Below, piece by piece: positions 33,163-41,764 of a stretch of DNA of 64,000 nucleotides. Source of the DNA: Mesorhizobium plurifarium (GTDB taxonomy: Bacteria > Pseudomonadota > Alphaproteobacteria > Rhizobiales > Rhizobiaceae); NCBI GenBank assembly GCA_000824785.1, contig CCNB01000007.1, forward strand, positions 408,021-472,020, written 5' to 3'. Positions within the stretch are counted from its first letter, which is position 1. The number at the start of each line of letters is the position of its first letter. Under the pieces are notes generated by a model. That model was not told the DNA's origin. It searched no databases and saw nothing but the letters and a program-made list of their open reading frames with translations. Both the position numbers and the translations under genes were made by a program.

Positions 33163-34167
33163 TCAGCCCGCGGCCTGCGCCTTCAGCGCGCGAAGGATGC
33201 GCTCGGGCGTGATCGGCAGCGTGTCGATGCGCACGCCGACGGCGTCGAAGACGGCATTGGCGACCGCCGGAATCTGCGGATTGGCGCACATCTCGCCCGG
33301 ACCCTTGGCGCCGAACGGGCCGTCGGCCGAGGGACGTTCGAGCACGATGATCTCGGTCTCGGCAAGATCGCCGGGACCCGGCATCAGATACTGGTTGAAG
33401 TCGGTGCCGCCATGGTCGCGGTTCGGATAATAGGGCTCGGTCGTCTCGGAGAGCGCGTGGCTGATGCCCATCCAGGAGCCGCCGACCAATTGCTGCTCGA
33501 CCATCTTCGGGTTGAGCGCACGGCCGATTTCGAACACGTTCTTCACCGTCAACACCGTCACTTCGCCAGTCTCGTCGTCGACCTCGACCTCGGCCACCGT
33601 GCAGGCATGAGCGTAGCAGGTGGAGGGCTTCATCGCGCCGGTCTCCTTCTCCGGGTACGAGCGCGGGATCAGGAACATGCCGCGGCCCGAGATCGAGCGG
33701 CCGCGCTTGAAATGCGCCGACAGGGCGACATCGAAGATCGAGATCGATTTCTGCGGGGCGCCCTTCACCTGGATGTTGCCCTGGCCATCGGTCTCGAGGT
33801 CGGAGGCGTTCACCTCCAGCTCTTCGGCAGCGACTTCCAGCATCACCTGGCGGGCTTCCTTGGCCGCCTGGATGACGGCATTGCCGGCGCGGTGCGTGCC
33901 GCGCGAGGCGAAGGTGCCCATGCAGTGCGGGCCGGTGTCGGTGTCGGCGGTGTCGATGACGACGCGGTCGGTCGGCACGCCGATTGTCTCGGCGCAGATC
34001 TGCGCCATGATCTGCTTCATGCCCTGGCCGAGATCGACGCTGGAGAGCGTGACCATGAAATTGCCGGTCGGCGTCGAATGCACCAGCGCCTGGGTCGGGT
34101 CGCCGCCGAGGTTCATGCCGGTCGGATAGTTGATCGCGGCGATGCCGCGTCCACGCCGAATCGCCAT
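33163..34167 (-). CDS. Molybdenum hydroxylase large subunit, C-terminal half (separate gene)
   Basis: A 334-residue protein matching only the C-terminal molybdopterin domain of xanthine-dehydrogenase-type large subunits. It includes SSVDLGQGMKQ (Moco-contact Gln) and GAKGPGEM with the catalytic Glu near its end. Its ATG (34167) is one base past the TGA of the N-terminal half, and GGAAAGGAG upstream is a good ribosome site. This looks like a true two-gene split rather than a recent frameshift. Nicotinate dehydrogenase of Eubacterium barkeri (NdhL/NdhM) is a known precedent with similar sizes. Confidence 0.82.
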   Translation of the reverse strand: MAIRRGRGIAAINYPTGMNLGGDPTQALVHSTPTGNFMVTLSSVDLGQGMKQIMAQICAETIGVPTDRVVIDTADTDTGPHCMGTFASRGTHRAGNAVIQAAKEARQVMLEVAAEELEVNASDLETDGQGNIQVKGAPQKSISIFDVALSAHFKRGRSISGRGMFLIPRSYPEKETGAMKPSTCYAHACTVAEVEVDDETGEVTVLTVKNVFEIGRALNPKMVEQQLVGGSWMGISHALSETTEPYYPNRDHGGTDFNQYLMPGPGDLAETEIIVLERPSADGPFGAKGPGEMCANPQIPAVANAVFDAVGVRIDTLPITPERILRALKAQAAG

Positions 34168-34168
34168 C

Positions 34169-35536
34169 TCAGACTCCTTTCCTGTAGGAGGACATCGCCA
34201 TGTATTTTTCCGCCACCGGCCAGTTGGCGGCGCGCGAGGCTTCCTGCATGCATTCGATCAGCGCCGCGCCCTCGGTCGGCTGGCGATGCGCCTTCATATC
34301 GCCGTCGCGATAGGCGTTGATGAAGCGGAACTCGAGCGGATCCATGCCGATCAGCCGCGCCAGCTTGTCCATCTGCACCTCCAGCGCGAAGTCGCCGATG
34401 GTGACGCCGAAGCCGCGCATGGCCGACGATGGCGTGCGGTTGGTGTAGACGCAGTAGGTGTCGATCCAGACATTCGGGATCGTGTATGGCCCGGGATAAT
34501 GCGCGGCACCCTTCTGCGCACCATAGGGCGAATGGCGCGAATAGGCTCCGGCATCGGTATAGCCGGTCACCTTGCGCGCCACGATGCGGCCGTCCTTCAT
34601 GACGCCGTCCTTGATGACGACCTTCTCGGCCGCGCGGGGCGAGGAGATCTGCATCTCCTCCTCGCGGCTGTAGATAAAACAGACCGGGCGTCCGGTTAGC
34701 TTGGCCCCGAGAATGGCGATCGGCTCGACGATGACGTCGACCTTGCCGCCAAAACCGCCGCCGACCGTGCCGCCGACGAAATGCAGCTTCGAGCCCGGCA
34801 TCTGCAGGATGATCGAGGTGTTGTCGAGGGTGAAGAACATCGCCTGCGTGTTGGTGTAGCAGGTGAAGCGGTCATTACCCTCGGGCGCCACAACGCAGCC
34901 GGTCGTCTCGGTTGGCGCGTGCTCGATCGGCGAGGACTGGTAGGATTGTTCGAGAATGTGGTCGGCCTGGGCAAAACCTGCCTCGACGTCGCCGAAGCGC
35001 ACCTTGCGGCACTCGCCGCTGTCGTAGAGGTAATAGTTCTGGCCGTGGTACTCGTTGACCAAGGGCGCTCCGGGCTTCAGCGCCTCCTCCATGTCGAAGA
35101 CCGCCGGCAGCACCTCATAGTCGACCTTGACCTTGGCGGCGGCTTCCTGCGCCGCGCGCTCGGTCTCGGCCAGCACCGCCACCACGGCCTCGCCCTTCCA
35201 GCGCACCTTGCCGTCGGCGAGCACGGTTTCGTCTTCGGGACCGATCTGGATCAGGATTAGGATGGTGTAGACGTTGTGCGGCACGTCCTTGGCGGTCAGA
35301 ACGCGCACAACGCCCGGATGTTTCTCCGCTTCGGACGCATCGATCGAGCGGATGCGGGCATGGTGGTGCGGGCTGCGCACCATCTTCAGATGCAGCATGC
35401 CCGGGAAGTTCCTGTCGGCGAAATAGGCGGTCTTGCCGGTAACGTGCCCCGGCGAATCGAGCCGTGGGCGCGGCTGGCCGATCTCATGCAGGCCGTCCTT
35501 GCGGACGTCGGCGAAATAATCCTTGCGCAGTTCCAT
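34169..35536 (-). CDS. Molybdenum hydroxylase large subunit, N-terminal half (separate gene)
   Basis: A 455-residue protein covering the aldehyde-oxidase a/b hammerhead domain and first part of the molybdopterin domain. GGGFGGK (259-265) and SSAMRGFGV are landmark Moco/substrate-pocket motifs. ATG 35536 starts MELRKDYFADV; the open frame further upstream overlaps the iron-sulfur subunit gene and is not needed. It ends SSYRKGV then TGA, directly before the C-terminal half. The two halves total 789 residues, the length of an unsplit large subunit. Confidence 0.82.
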   Translation of the reverse strand: MELRKDYFADVRKDGLHEIGQPRPRLDSPGHVTGKTAYFADRNFPGMLHLKMVRSPHHHARIRSIDASEAEKHPGVVRVLTAKDVPHNVYTILILIQIGPEDETVLADGKVRWKGEAVVAVLAETERAAQEAAAKVKVDYEVLPAVFDMEEALKPGAPLVNEYHGQNYYLYDSGECRKVRFGDVEAGFAQADHILEQSYQSSPIEHAPTETTGCVVAPEGNDRFTCYTNTQAMFFTLDNTSIILQMPGSKLHFVGGTVGGGFGGKVDVIVEPIAILGAKLTGRPVCFIYSREEEMQISSPRAAEKVVIKDGVMKDGRIVARKVTGYTDAGAYSRHSPYGAQKGAAHYPGPYTIPNVWIDTYCVYTNRTPSSAMRGFGVTIGDFALEVQMDKLARLIGMDPLEFRFINAYRDGDMKAHRQPTEGAALIECMQEASRAANWPVAEKYMAMSSYRKGV

Positions 35537-35547
35537 GGCTCGTCCCT

Positions 35548-36030
35548 TCAGGCGGCGTTCTGCGAGTTGGCGCGCGCCGCAAGCAGCACCGCCTGGATGA
35601 TCGGCTCGTAGCCGGTGCAACGGCAGATGTTACCGGACAGCGCCTCGACCACGTCCTCGCGGCTCGGATTCGGCGTGCGGTCGAGCAGCACCTTTGCCGC
35701 CATGATCATGCCGGGCGTGCAGAAGCCGCATTGTGTGGCGAAGGCATCGAGGAAAGCGCGCTGCAGCGGATGCAGCACGCCGCCCTCGGCGAGGCCTGCG
35801 GTGGTTCTGATGTCGGCGCCGCCGCAGGTCTCGGCCAGCGTCAGGCAGGAGAGCCGCAATTCGCCATCGATGATGACCGAGCACGCGCCGCAGGTGCCCT
35901 GGTGACAGCCGCCCTTTGGCGAGGTGTCGCCGATCTTGTCGCGCAGCGCGTTGAGCAGCGTCGTCCCGCTTTCGACGAACTCAGCTTTTTCAGAACCGTT
36001 AAGCGTGAATTGGACAGGTACCTTCGCCAT
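35548..36030 (-). CDS. Molybdenum hydroxylase small subunit, two [2Fe-2S] clusters
   Basis: A 160-residue CoxS-like protein. The plant-type ferredoxin cluster motif is GGCHQGTCGACSV with a fourth Cys in RLSC; the second cluster uses CGFCTPGM and CRCTGY. ATG 36030 follows AGGGAGGAAAG; the longer frame adds only an untypical basic leader. It links the FAD and molybdenum subunits electronically. Confidence 0.9.
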   Translation of the reverse strand: MAKVPVQFTLNGSEKAEFVESGTTLLNALRDKIGDTSPKGGCHQGTCGACSVIIDGELRLSCLTLAETCGGADIRTTAGLAEGGVLHPLQRAFLDAFATQCGFCTPGMIMAAKVLLDRTPNPSREDVVEALSGNICRCTGYEPIIQAVLLAARANSQNAA

Positions 36031-36090
36031 TCTTTCCTCCCTGCGCGCCTGTCCGGATGAACCGAGCAGACGCGCGTCCTCCACGGATGT

Positions 36091-36885
36091 TCAAACGAGC
36101 AGCAGCCGGCCGAGATGGACCGGCAGCACCTCGGCGCGATACCAGGCGCTGGCGATCGGGTCGGTGATCGGCGCGATGCCTTCGCTTGAGGTCATCAGCG
36201 CCGGCGCGATTTCCTGCACTGTGAGCTTGCAGCCGAGCAGCGCCTTCTCGGCGGCCAAAGCGCGGATCGGCCGATCGGCCATGCAGCCCAGTGCGATCCG
36301 CGCTGCTGTCACTGTGCCGTCTTCCCTGCGTCGCAGGAGTGCGGCGATGCTCAGCACCGACACGCCCTTCGGCTTGACGCGCGATACTTTCAGGAAGCGG
36401 AAGCTCTCGGCTTCCGGCAGCGCAACCTCCACCGCCGTCACTATGGCGCGGCTGGTGTCGCGACCGGCCAGGAAAGTCTCGATCGGCAGTTCGCCCTCTT
36501 CGGTGACGATGGTCGCGTCCAGCGCCAGCAGCGCCACCGCGAAATCGCCGTATGGGGAAGGGGCGAACAGATTGCCGCCGACGGTCGCCATGTTGCGAAT
36601 CGCTGGCCCGCCGACGGCGCGCGCGGCAGGCGCAAGCGCGGCGAGCTCGGGATGGCGGGCGATCGCAGCCATTGTGACCGAAGCGCCGAGCCGGACTTTG
36701 CCGCCGGAAACCGCGATCCGCGACAGGCCGGGATCGGTGACGCGGACAAGGCTGGACACGGAAATGTCGCCTTCATTGGCGGCGCGGACGACAAGCGTGC
36801 CGCCGCCAATGTAGCGTGCGCCCGCTGCCTGCAGGGCGGCGTTGGCGTCTTTCACGCTTGAATAGGTCTGCAGCGCAAGCGACAT
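36091..36885 (-). CDS. Molybdenum hydroxylase FAD-binding medium subunit
   Basis: A 264-residue CoxM-like protein with FAD pyrophosphate-binding segments YIGGGTLVVRA (about 25-35) and IRNMATVGGNLFAPSPYGD (about 98-116), plus the CO-dehydrogenase flavoprotein C-terminal domain. It lies between the CoxG-like gene and the iron-sulfur subunit gene. It transfers electrons from the clusters to an acceptor. Confidence 0.88.
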   Translation of the reverse strand: MSLALQTYSSVKDANAALQAAGARYIGGGTLVVRAANEGDISVSSLVRVTDPGLSRIAVSGGKVRLGASVTMAAIARHPELAALAPAARAVGGPAIRNMATVGGNLFAPSPYGDFAVALLALDATIVTEEGELPIETFLAGRDTSRAIVTAVEVALPEAESFRFLKVSRVKPKGVSVLSIAALLRRREDGTVTAARIALGCMADRPIRALAAEKALLGCKLTVQEIAPALMTSSEGIAPITDPIASAWYRAEVLPVHLGRLLLV

Positions 36886-36897
36886 GGCGGGCTCCCG

Positions 36898-37341
36898 TCA
36901 GCTCTGGCCGGCGAAATGGGCTTTCAGGGCGTTGAAGCCGCCCTGGAAGACGTTGGCGCCCATGCCCTCGGCCAGCTTGTCGGCTTCCTCTGGCGCAGCG
37001 TCGAAGCTCGCCGTCCATTCGGCATATGTGCGGTTGCCGTCGGTGACGCGGCGCAATTGCAGTGTCGCCTTGTGATTGGTGAGCGGCTGCGGCGTCTCGA
37101 GGATGGAATAGCTGACCAGGAAATTCTCGTCGGAGAAATCGAGCAGCTTTTCACGCAGCGTCGCGCCGCTGACCAGTTTGAAGTTGCGCACGCAGCCGAT
37201 CGTGGTCGCGTCCTTGCCGTCCTCGATGTGGCTTTCCACCATGCGCGGATGCCAACTGGGCAAACCGTTGAAGTCGCGGATGCGCGCCCAGACCTGCTCG
37301 ACCGGTGCGTCGATGACGCTGGAAATGGTGACTTTCGCCAT
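36898..37341 (-). CDS. CoxG-like SRPBCC domain protein
   Basis: A 147-residue START/Bet v1-fold protein (MAKVTISSVIDAPVEQVWARIRDFNGLPSWHPRM is the family's typical opening). ATG 37341 is preferred over the open frame's upstream ATG because of the AAGGGAAC site. CoxG proteins are encoded with molybdenum hydroxylases and may anchor them to the membrane or bind substrate. It is the first enzyme-operon gene after the AraC regulator. Confidence 0.82.
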   Translation of the reverse strand: MAKVTISSVIDAPVEQVWARIRDFNGLPSWHPRMVESHIEDGKDATTIGCVRNFKLVSGATLREKLLDFSDENFLVSYSILETPQPLTNHKATLQLRRVTDGNRTYAEWTASFDAAPEEADKLAEGMGANVFQGGFNALKAHFAGQS

Positions 37342-37446
37342 AGACTGGTTCCCTTGCAAAGATCGGGAGCAGGCTAGGGCGGTCGGTCAACTTGCGCTTA
37401 TCAATGCGTCTTGAGCGCGTATCAACCAGTCGGAAAAACAGGCGCC

Positions 37447-38274
37447 TCAGGCTGTAGCCCGCGCGGCTTCGCGGTAGAGCGTCGGCGGCACGCCGACATG
37501 GTCGCGGAAGAAGCGCGAGAAATTGCCCTGGGTGGTGAAGCCGAGATTGCAGGCGACCGAAATCAGCGGTTCCTGCGACCACTGTAGTTGCCGCACGGCT
37601 TCCTCCATGCGCAGCGTGTTCCAGTAGACGTTTGGCGTCAGGTTGGTCTGTTCCTTGAACAGCGCGAAGAAATGCGGTCGGGAGAGCCCGACCGAACGGG
37701 CCACGTCGTCGAAGGAGATGCGCTCGCAGACATTGGCCTTCATCAACTGGATCGCCTTGCGGACGCGGAAGTCGAGCATCGTGTTGATGCGCGCTCGCGC
37801 CGCCTGCGGCGCCGAGGCGTCCGCGGCATCGAGCACGCTGTCGATGAAGCGCTCGATCTCGTAATTGGCGACGTCGTCGATGCTCTCATTGTCGGTGAGA
37901 TGGTCGAGCAGGTTCGCCGCCGCCTGATGCAGCCAGGGCTCCAGTGTGATCGCGGCTTGCGTGAACAGCGGCGCCGAGGAAGGCAGGTCGCGGCGCCGGC
38001 GCGCCCAGTTCGGATCAATGTAGAAAGCCAGGAACAGGCCGGGCTTGCCGTCGCGGGAAAGGGCGTGGCTGTGCGGCTGGAACGAATTGATGCCGGCCGC
38101 GGTGCCGGGCCCGAGCCGCACCGTCTCGCGGCCGATCGTCATTTCGCCTGCCGTACCTTCCAGCCAGATGATGAGATGCGCCTCGCCATGGGCATGGGTG
38201 ACGAAGTCGTTGGCGACATTCAGCACGGAAACATGTCCGAACCGGCCCCAGTAGAGCCTGATCGCGTCCGTCAT
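37447..38274 (-). CDS. AraC-family transcriptional regulator
   Basis: A 275-residue regulator with an N-terminal cupin-like sensor (VTHAHGEAHLIIWLEG, about 25-40) and a C-terminal pair of helix-turn-helix motifs, ISFDDVARSVGLSRPHFFALFKE and LISVACNLGFTTQGNFSRFFRDHVG. It sits just upstream of the molybdenum hydroxylase operon in the same direction, so local activation in response to an aromatic or heterocyclic inducer is likely. Confidence 0.87.
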   Translation of the reverse strand: MTDAIRLYWGRFGHVSVLNVANDFVTHAHGEAHLIIWLEGTAGEMTIGRETVRLGPGTAAGINSFQPHSHALSRDGKPGLFLAFYIDPNWARRRRDLPSSAPLFTQAAITLEPWLHQAAANLLDHLTDNESIDDVANYEIERFIDSVLDAADASAPQAARARINTMLDFRVRKAIQLMKANVCERISFDDVARSVGLSRPHFFALFKEQTNLTPNVYWNTLRMEEAVRQLQWSQEPLISVACNLGFTTQGNFSRFFRDHVGVPPTLYREAARATA

Positions 38275-38429
38275 GGGTATCGTTCCTCCCGCAGGCGACC
38301 GGCCTCCCTTCGCCTGCCGGGGAATAGTGCGGCTGACTTTGCGGTGGCGTCAAGGCGAACAATGATGAGGGACGTTTGGGGAGCGGCCAGCGGGACGGAT
38401 TTTCAGACTGAGCGATAGGGGCGGCGACC

Positions 38430-38451
38430 CCTTCTCCCACAGGGGAGAAGG
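38430..38451 (-). terminator. Hairpin downstream of FrcC-like permease gene
   Basis: CCTTCTCCC (38430-38438) pairs with GGGAGAAGG (38443-38451) around ACAG. It lies 12 bases after the permease stop on the minus strand. It resembles the small stem of the rhizobial mosaic repeats and lacks a clear T-tract; termination is plausible. Confidence 0.45.
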
Positions 38452-38463
38452 AAGAAAGAGGCT

Positions 38464-39462
38464 CTAGTCACTCCTGCGGAAATTGCGGATGCGGTCGAAC
38501 AGTACCGCCAGGATGATCGCGCCGCCGATGAAGGTGCCCTGCCAGAAGGCGTTGATGCCAAGCAGGCCGAGGCTGTTGCGGATCACCTCGATGAGGGCGG
38601 CGCCGACAATGGCGCCGAGCGCGGTGCCGACGCCGCCGGCGAGATTGGCGCCGCCGATGACGGTGGCGGCGATGACCTGCAGCTCCATGCCGTTGCCGAG
38701 ATTGGTGGTGACCGCACCCAGCCAGCCGGTCTGGATGATGCCGGCGAGCCCGGCCGACAGCGCCGAGATCATATAGACCGCGACCTTGATCTGCTTGACG
38801 GGAACGCCGGTCAGCGTTGCCGCGTGCTCATTGCCGCCGATGGCGAAGATGTGCCGGCCGAACTTGGTCCAGCGCAGGATGAAGCCGGTGATCAGCGCCA
38901 GGATGATCATATAGAGCACCGGATTGGCGATGCCGAACACCCAGGCGCCGCCGCCCAGCGCCAGAAGCTTCTGATGGTCCGGTCCGAACTGGAATACCAC
39001 TGTGTTGTTCGACGCGACCATGGCCAGGCTACGGGCCACCGACAGCATGCCGAGCGTGACCACGAAAGGCGGAAAACCGAGATAGGCGATGAGCACGCCG
39101 TTGAAGGCACCGACGACCAGCGCGGTGGCGATCGAGGCCAGGATGCCCACTTCGATCGAATAGCCGGCATGCATGGTGACGGCCAGCACCATCGAGGAAA
39201 GGCAGAGCACCGAGCCGACCGACAGATCGATCCCGCCGGTGATGATGACGAAGGTCATGCCGAGCGCCACGATAGCGGTGAAGGTGACGTTGCGCGTGAT
39301 GTTGAAGAGGTTCTTCGACGTGGCGAAGGAATCGGTGGCGACGGACAGGAAGAGGCAGGCGAGGATGACTGCGATCACCACCCAGAAGGTCTGGTTGGCG
39401 AAGAGCCGCGACAGGAAGGTGTGCTGCTTCTGCGCGATCGTCTGGTCAAGGGTGACTGCCAT
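38464..39462 (-). CDS. CUT2-type sugar ABC transporter permease (FrcC-like)
   Basis: A 332-residue inner-membrane permease with about ten hydrophobic segments and the motifs ITGGIDLSVGSV and GGANLAGGVGTALG. It is encoded after the ATPase gene on the minus strand, divergent from the matching binding protein at 40699. The arrangement with a single-domain ATPase parallels rhizobial FrcBCA fructose uptake, though here the binding protein is transcribed oppositely. Confidence 0.85.
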   Translation of the reverse strand: MAVTLDQTIAQKQHTFLSRLFANQTFWVVIAVILACLFLSVATDSFATSKNLFNITRNVTFTAIVALGMTFVIITGGIDLSVGSVLCLSSMVLAVTMHAGYSIEVGILASIATALVVGAFNGVLIAYLGFPPFVVTLGMLSVARSLAMVASNNTVVFQFGPDHQKLLALGGGAWVFGIANPVLYMIILALITGFILRWTKFGRHIFAIGGNEHAATLTGVPVKQIKVAVYMISALSAGLAGIIQTGWLGAVTTNLGNGMELQVIAATVIGGANLAGGVGTALGAIVGAALIEVIRNSLGLLGINAFWQGTFIGGAIILAVLFDRIRNFRRSD

Positions 39463-39504
39463 TATCGACCTTTCCTAAGGCGCTGGACGGTTCGATCCAC
39501 GCGA

Positions 39505-40278
39505 CTACGCAACCTGTTCGATGGCGCCGGTGATCAGCCCGGTGACTTCCTCGGGCGAACTCGAGGCGATCTTCTTGTCGGCCACTTTGCGGCCGCGCCG
39601 CATGACGATGACGCGGTCGGCGACGTCGAACACGTCGGGCATGCGGTGGCTGATCAGCACCACGGCGATGCCCTGATCGCGCAGATGGCGGATGAGATTG
39701 AGCACCTCGGCCACCTGCCTGACCGAGATCGCCGCTGTCGGCTCATCCATCAGCACGATCTTGGCCTGCGACAGCATGGTGCGGGCAATCGCCACCGCCT
39801 GGCGCTGGCCGCCCGACATCTGCTTGACGAGGTCGCGCGGCCGCGTCTCGGACTTCAGCTCGGCGAAGAGCTGCCCGGCGCGCTTATACATGGCGCCATA
39901 GTCGAGGATGCGGAATGGTCCTACACCCTTGCGCAGCTCACGGCCGAGATAGACATTGGCCGCAGCCGTCAGGTTGTTGCAGAGCGCGAGGTCCTGATGG
40001 ACGATTTCAATGCCGTGCTGGCGCGCATCGGCCGGCTTGTGCATGACAAGCTCCTTGCCGTCCAGATGAATGGTGCCGTGGCTCGGGCGGAAATTGCCGG
40101 CGATCATCTTGACCAGCGTCGATTTGCCGGCGCCGTTGTCGCCCATCAGGCCGACGACCTCGCCGGCCTCCAGCGAGAACGAGACGTCGTTGACCGCCTG
40201 GATGGCGCCGAAATGCTTCGAGATGTTGGCGAGTTCGAGAACCGGCACCGGCCTTAAGCCTCCCCATTTGTTGCGCAT
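39505..40278 (-). CDS. Single-domain sugar ABC ATPase (FrcA-like)
   Basis: A 257-residue ATPase with Walker A GDNGAGKST, signature MSGGQRQAVAIART and Walker B IVLMDEPTAAIS. ATG 40278 (MRNKWGGLRPVPVLEL) is chosen; the open frame continues 27 residues further with an unlikely Arg-rich leader. It is the first gene of the two-gene minus-strand unit, 43 bases before the permease start. Confidence 0.85.
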   Translation of the reverse strand: MRNKWGGLRPVPVLELANISKHFGAIQAVNDVSFSLEAGEVVGLMGDNGAGKSTLVKMIAGNFRPSHGTIHLDGKELVMHKPADARQHGIEIVHQDLALCNNLTAAANVYLGRELRKGVGPFRILDYGAMYKRAGQLFAELKSETRPRDLVKQMSGGQRQAVAIARTMLSQAKIVLMDEPTAAISVRQVAEVLNLIRHLRDQGIAVVLISHRMPDVFDVADRVIVMRRGRKVADKKIASSSPEEVTGLITGAIEQVA

Positions 40279-40698
40279 TTGTCGCCAGCCTGGCCGGCGC
40301 CTCTTGCGTCTTTGCTCCGTCCATCTCCTCCTGAACGGCGCGTTGACGCATTTAGGCAAAAGCGGACAGGGGCGTCAATCAATTGTCGGACGATTAATTT
40401 CGAGACTCGACGAAAAATCGGTTTTGTAGGACAAATAGGAATTGACGCTGGCGAAAAGCCGATATTAGCTAAGTCTCGGAGGAAGACTTTGCCCATCGTC
40501 CGTCTATCAGGCGGAGGCGGGCAAATGGTTTGAAGGTCAAGGATCCGGCTGCGCCAGTATTGGGGCAAACGGATCGGCAAATGCTTATCAGCCCGGCGCA
40601 GGACGCGAACATCACGAGTGCTCGTCATGGGTCTTGCGCATCCGGTCTGATCGGTGTGGCGGGCACGCGGTGTCCGTCTGTTTCAAGGGAGGACTGAT
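40279..40698. promoter_or_regulatory. Divergent promoter region with candidate operator
   Basis: A 420-base gap between the FrcA-like and binding-protein genes, A+T-richer than its surroundings. TCGAGACTCGA (40400-40410) is a perfect palindrome around one base and a candidate binding site for a local regulator such as the GntR protein at 43853. TTGAC at 40442-40446 with TATTAG at 40463-40468 is a possible promoter for the binding-protein gene. No coding frame is supportable. Confidence 0.45.
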
Positions 40699-41688
40699 AT
40701 GAGGAAAACACTTTTGCTTGCCGCCGTCGCCGCCATGGCGTTGGGCGCCGGGCCGGCTTTGGCCAAGAAACAGCTCGTCATCGTCGTGAAGGGTCTGGAC
40801 AATCCGTTCTTCGAAGCCATCCACCAGGGCTGCGAGAAGTGGAACAAGGAGAACGCCAGCTCGGAATATGAATGCTTCTACACCGGTCCGGCATCGACCT
40901 CGGACGAAGCCGGCGAAGCGCAGATCGTGCAGGACATGCTGAGCAAGCCCGATACGGCGGCGATGGCGATCTCGCCGTCGAACGCGCCGCTGATCGCGCA
41001 GACGATCAAGAGCGCCAATCCGTCGATCCCGATCATGACGGTCGACGCCGACCTTGCCAAGGAAGATGCCGCCCTTCGCAAGACCTATCTCGGCACCGAC
41101 AACTACCTGATGGGCAAGAAGATCGGCGAATACATCAAGAAGGCCAAGCCGAATGGCGGCACGATCTGCACCATCGAAGGCAATCCGGCGGCCGACAACA
41201 TCCTGCGCCGCGCGCAAGGCATGCGCGATGCGCTGTCGGGCAAGGAAGGCCTCGCGGCGCTGGCAGGCGAGGGCGGCTGGACCGAAGCCCCCGGATGCCC
41301 GGTGTTCACCAATGACGACGGCGCCAAGGGCGTGCAGGCGATGACCGACATCCTCGCCGCCAATCCGAAGCTCGACGCCTTCGGCATCATGGGCGGCTGG
41401 CCGCTGTTCGGCGCCCCGCAACCTTATCGCGACCTGTTCAAGCCGATGGCCGACAAGATCGCCAAGAACGAGTTCGTCATCGGCGCCGCCGATACGATCG
41501 GCGACGAGGTGGCGATCGCCAAGGAAGGCCTGGTCACCGCGCTGGTCGGTCAGCGGCCGTTCGAAATGGGCTACAAGGCGCCGTCGGTGATGCTCGACCT
41601 CATCGGGGGCAAGAAAGTCGACGATCCAGTCTTCACCGGCCTCGACGAATGCACCAAGGAAACGGCCGACACCTGCATCCAGAAGTAG
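40699..41688 (+). CDS. CUT2-type sugar ABC transporter substrate-binding protein (FrcB-like)
   Basis: A 329-residue periplasmic binding protein. ATG 40699 after AAGGGAGGA gives a Sec signal peptide (cleavage near PALAKK); the open frame upstream is not needed. Typical lobes are QLVIVVKGLDNPFFEAIHQG and DAFGIMGGWPLFG. It should serve the permease and ATPase transcribed in the opposite direction. Cysteines at EYECFY, GTICTI, APGCPV, DECTKE and DTCIQK suggest disulfides. Confidence 0.86.
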   Translation: MRKTLLLAAVAAMALGAGPALAKKQLVIVVKGLDNPFFEAIHQGCEKWNKENASSEYECFYTGPASTSDEAGEAQIVQDMLSKPDTAAMAISPSNAPLIAQTIKSANPSIPIMTVDADLAKEDAALRKTYLGTDNYLMGKKIGEYIKKAKPNGGTICTIEGNPAADNILRRAQGMRDALSGKEGLAALAGEGGWTEAPGCPVFTNDDGAKGVQAMTDILAANPKLDAFGIMGGWPLFGAPQPYRDLFKPMADKIAKNEFVIGAADTIGDEVAIAKEGLVTALVGQRPFEMGYKAPSVMLDLIGGKKVDDPVFTGLDECTKETADTCIQK

Positions 41689-41712
41689 GCGGAGGCTGCA
41701 TCCGGGCCATCG

Positions 41713-41751
41713 AAAAGCAGGGGGCGCCCACAAGGCGCCCCCTGCACTTTT
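41713..41751. terminator. Bidirectional intrinsic terminator
   Basis: GCAGGGGGCGCC (41717-41728) pairs perfectly with GGCGCCCCCTGC (41734-41745). AAAA precedes on the left and TTTT follows on the right, so it can end transcription of both the binding-protein gene (plus) and the dehydrogenase gene (minus). Confidence 0.8.
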
Positions 41752-41764
41752 CATGGAATTGCTG

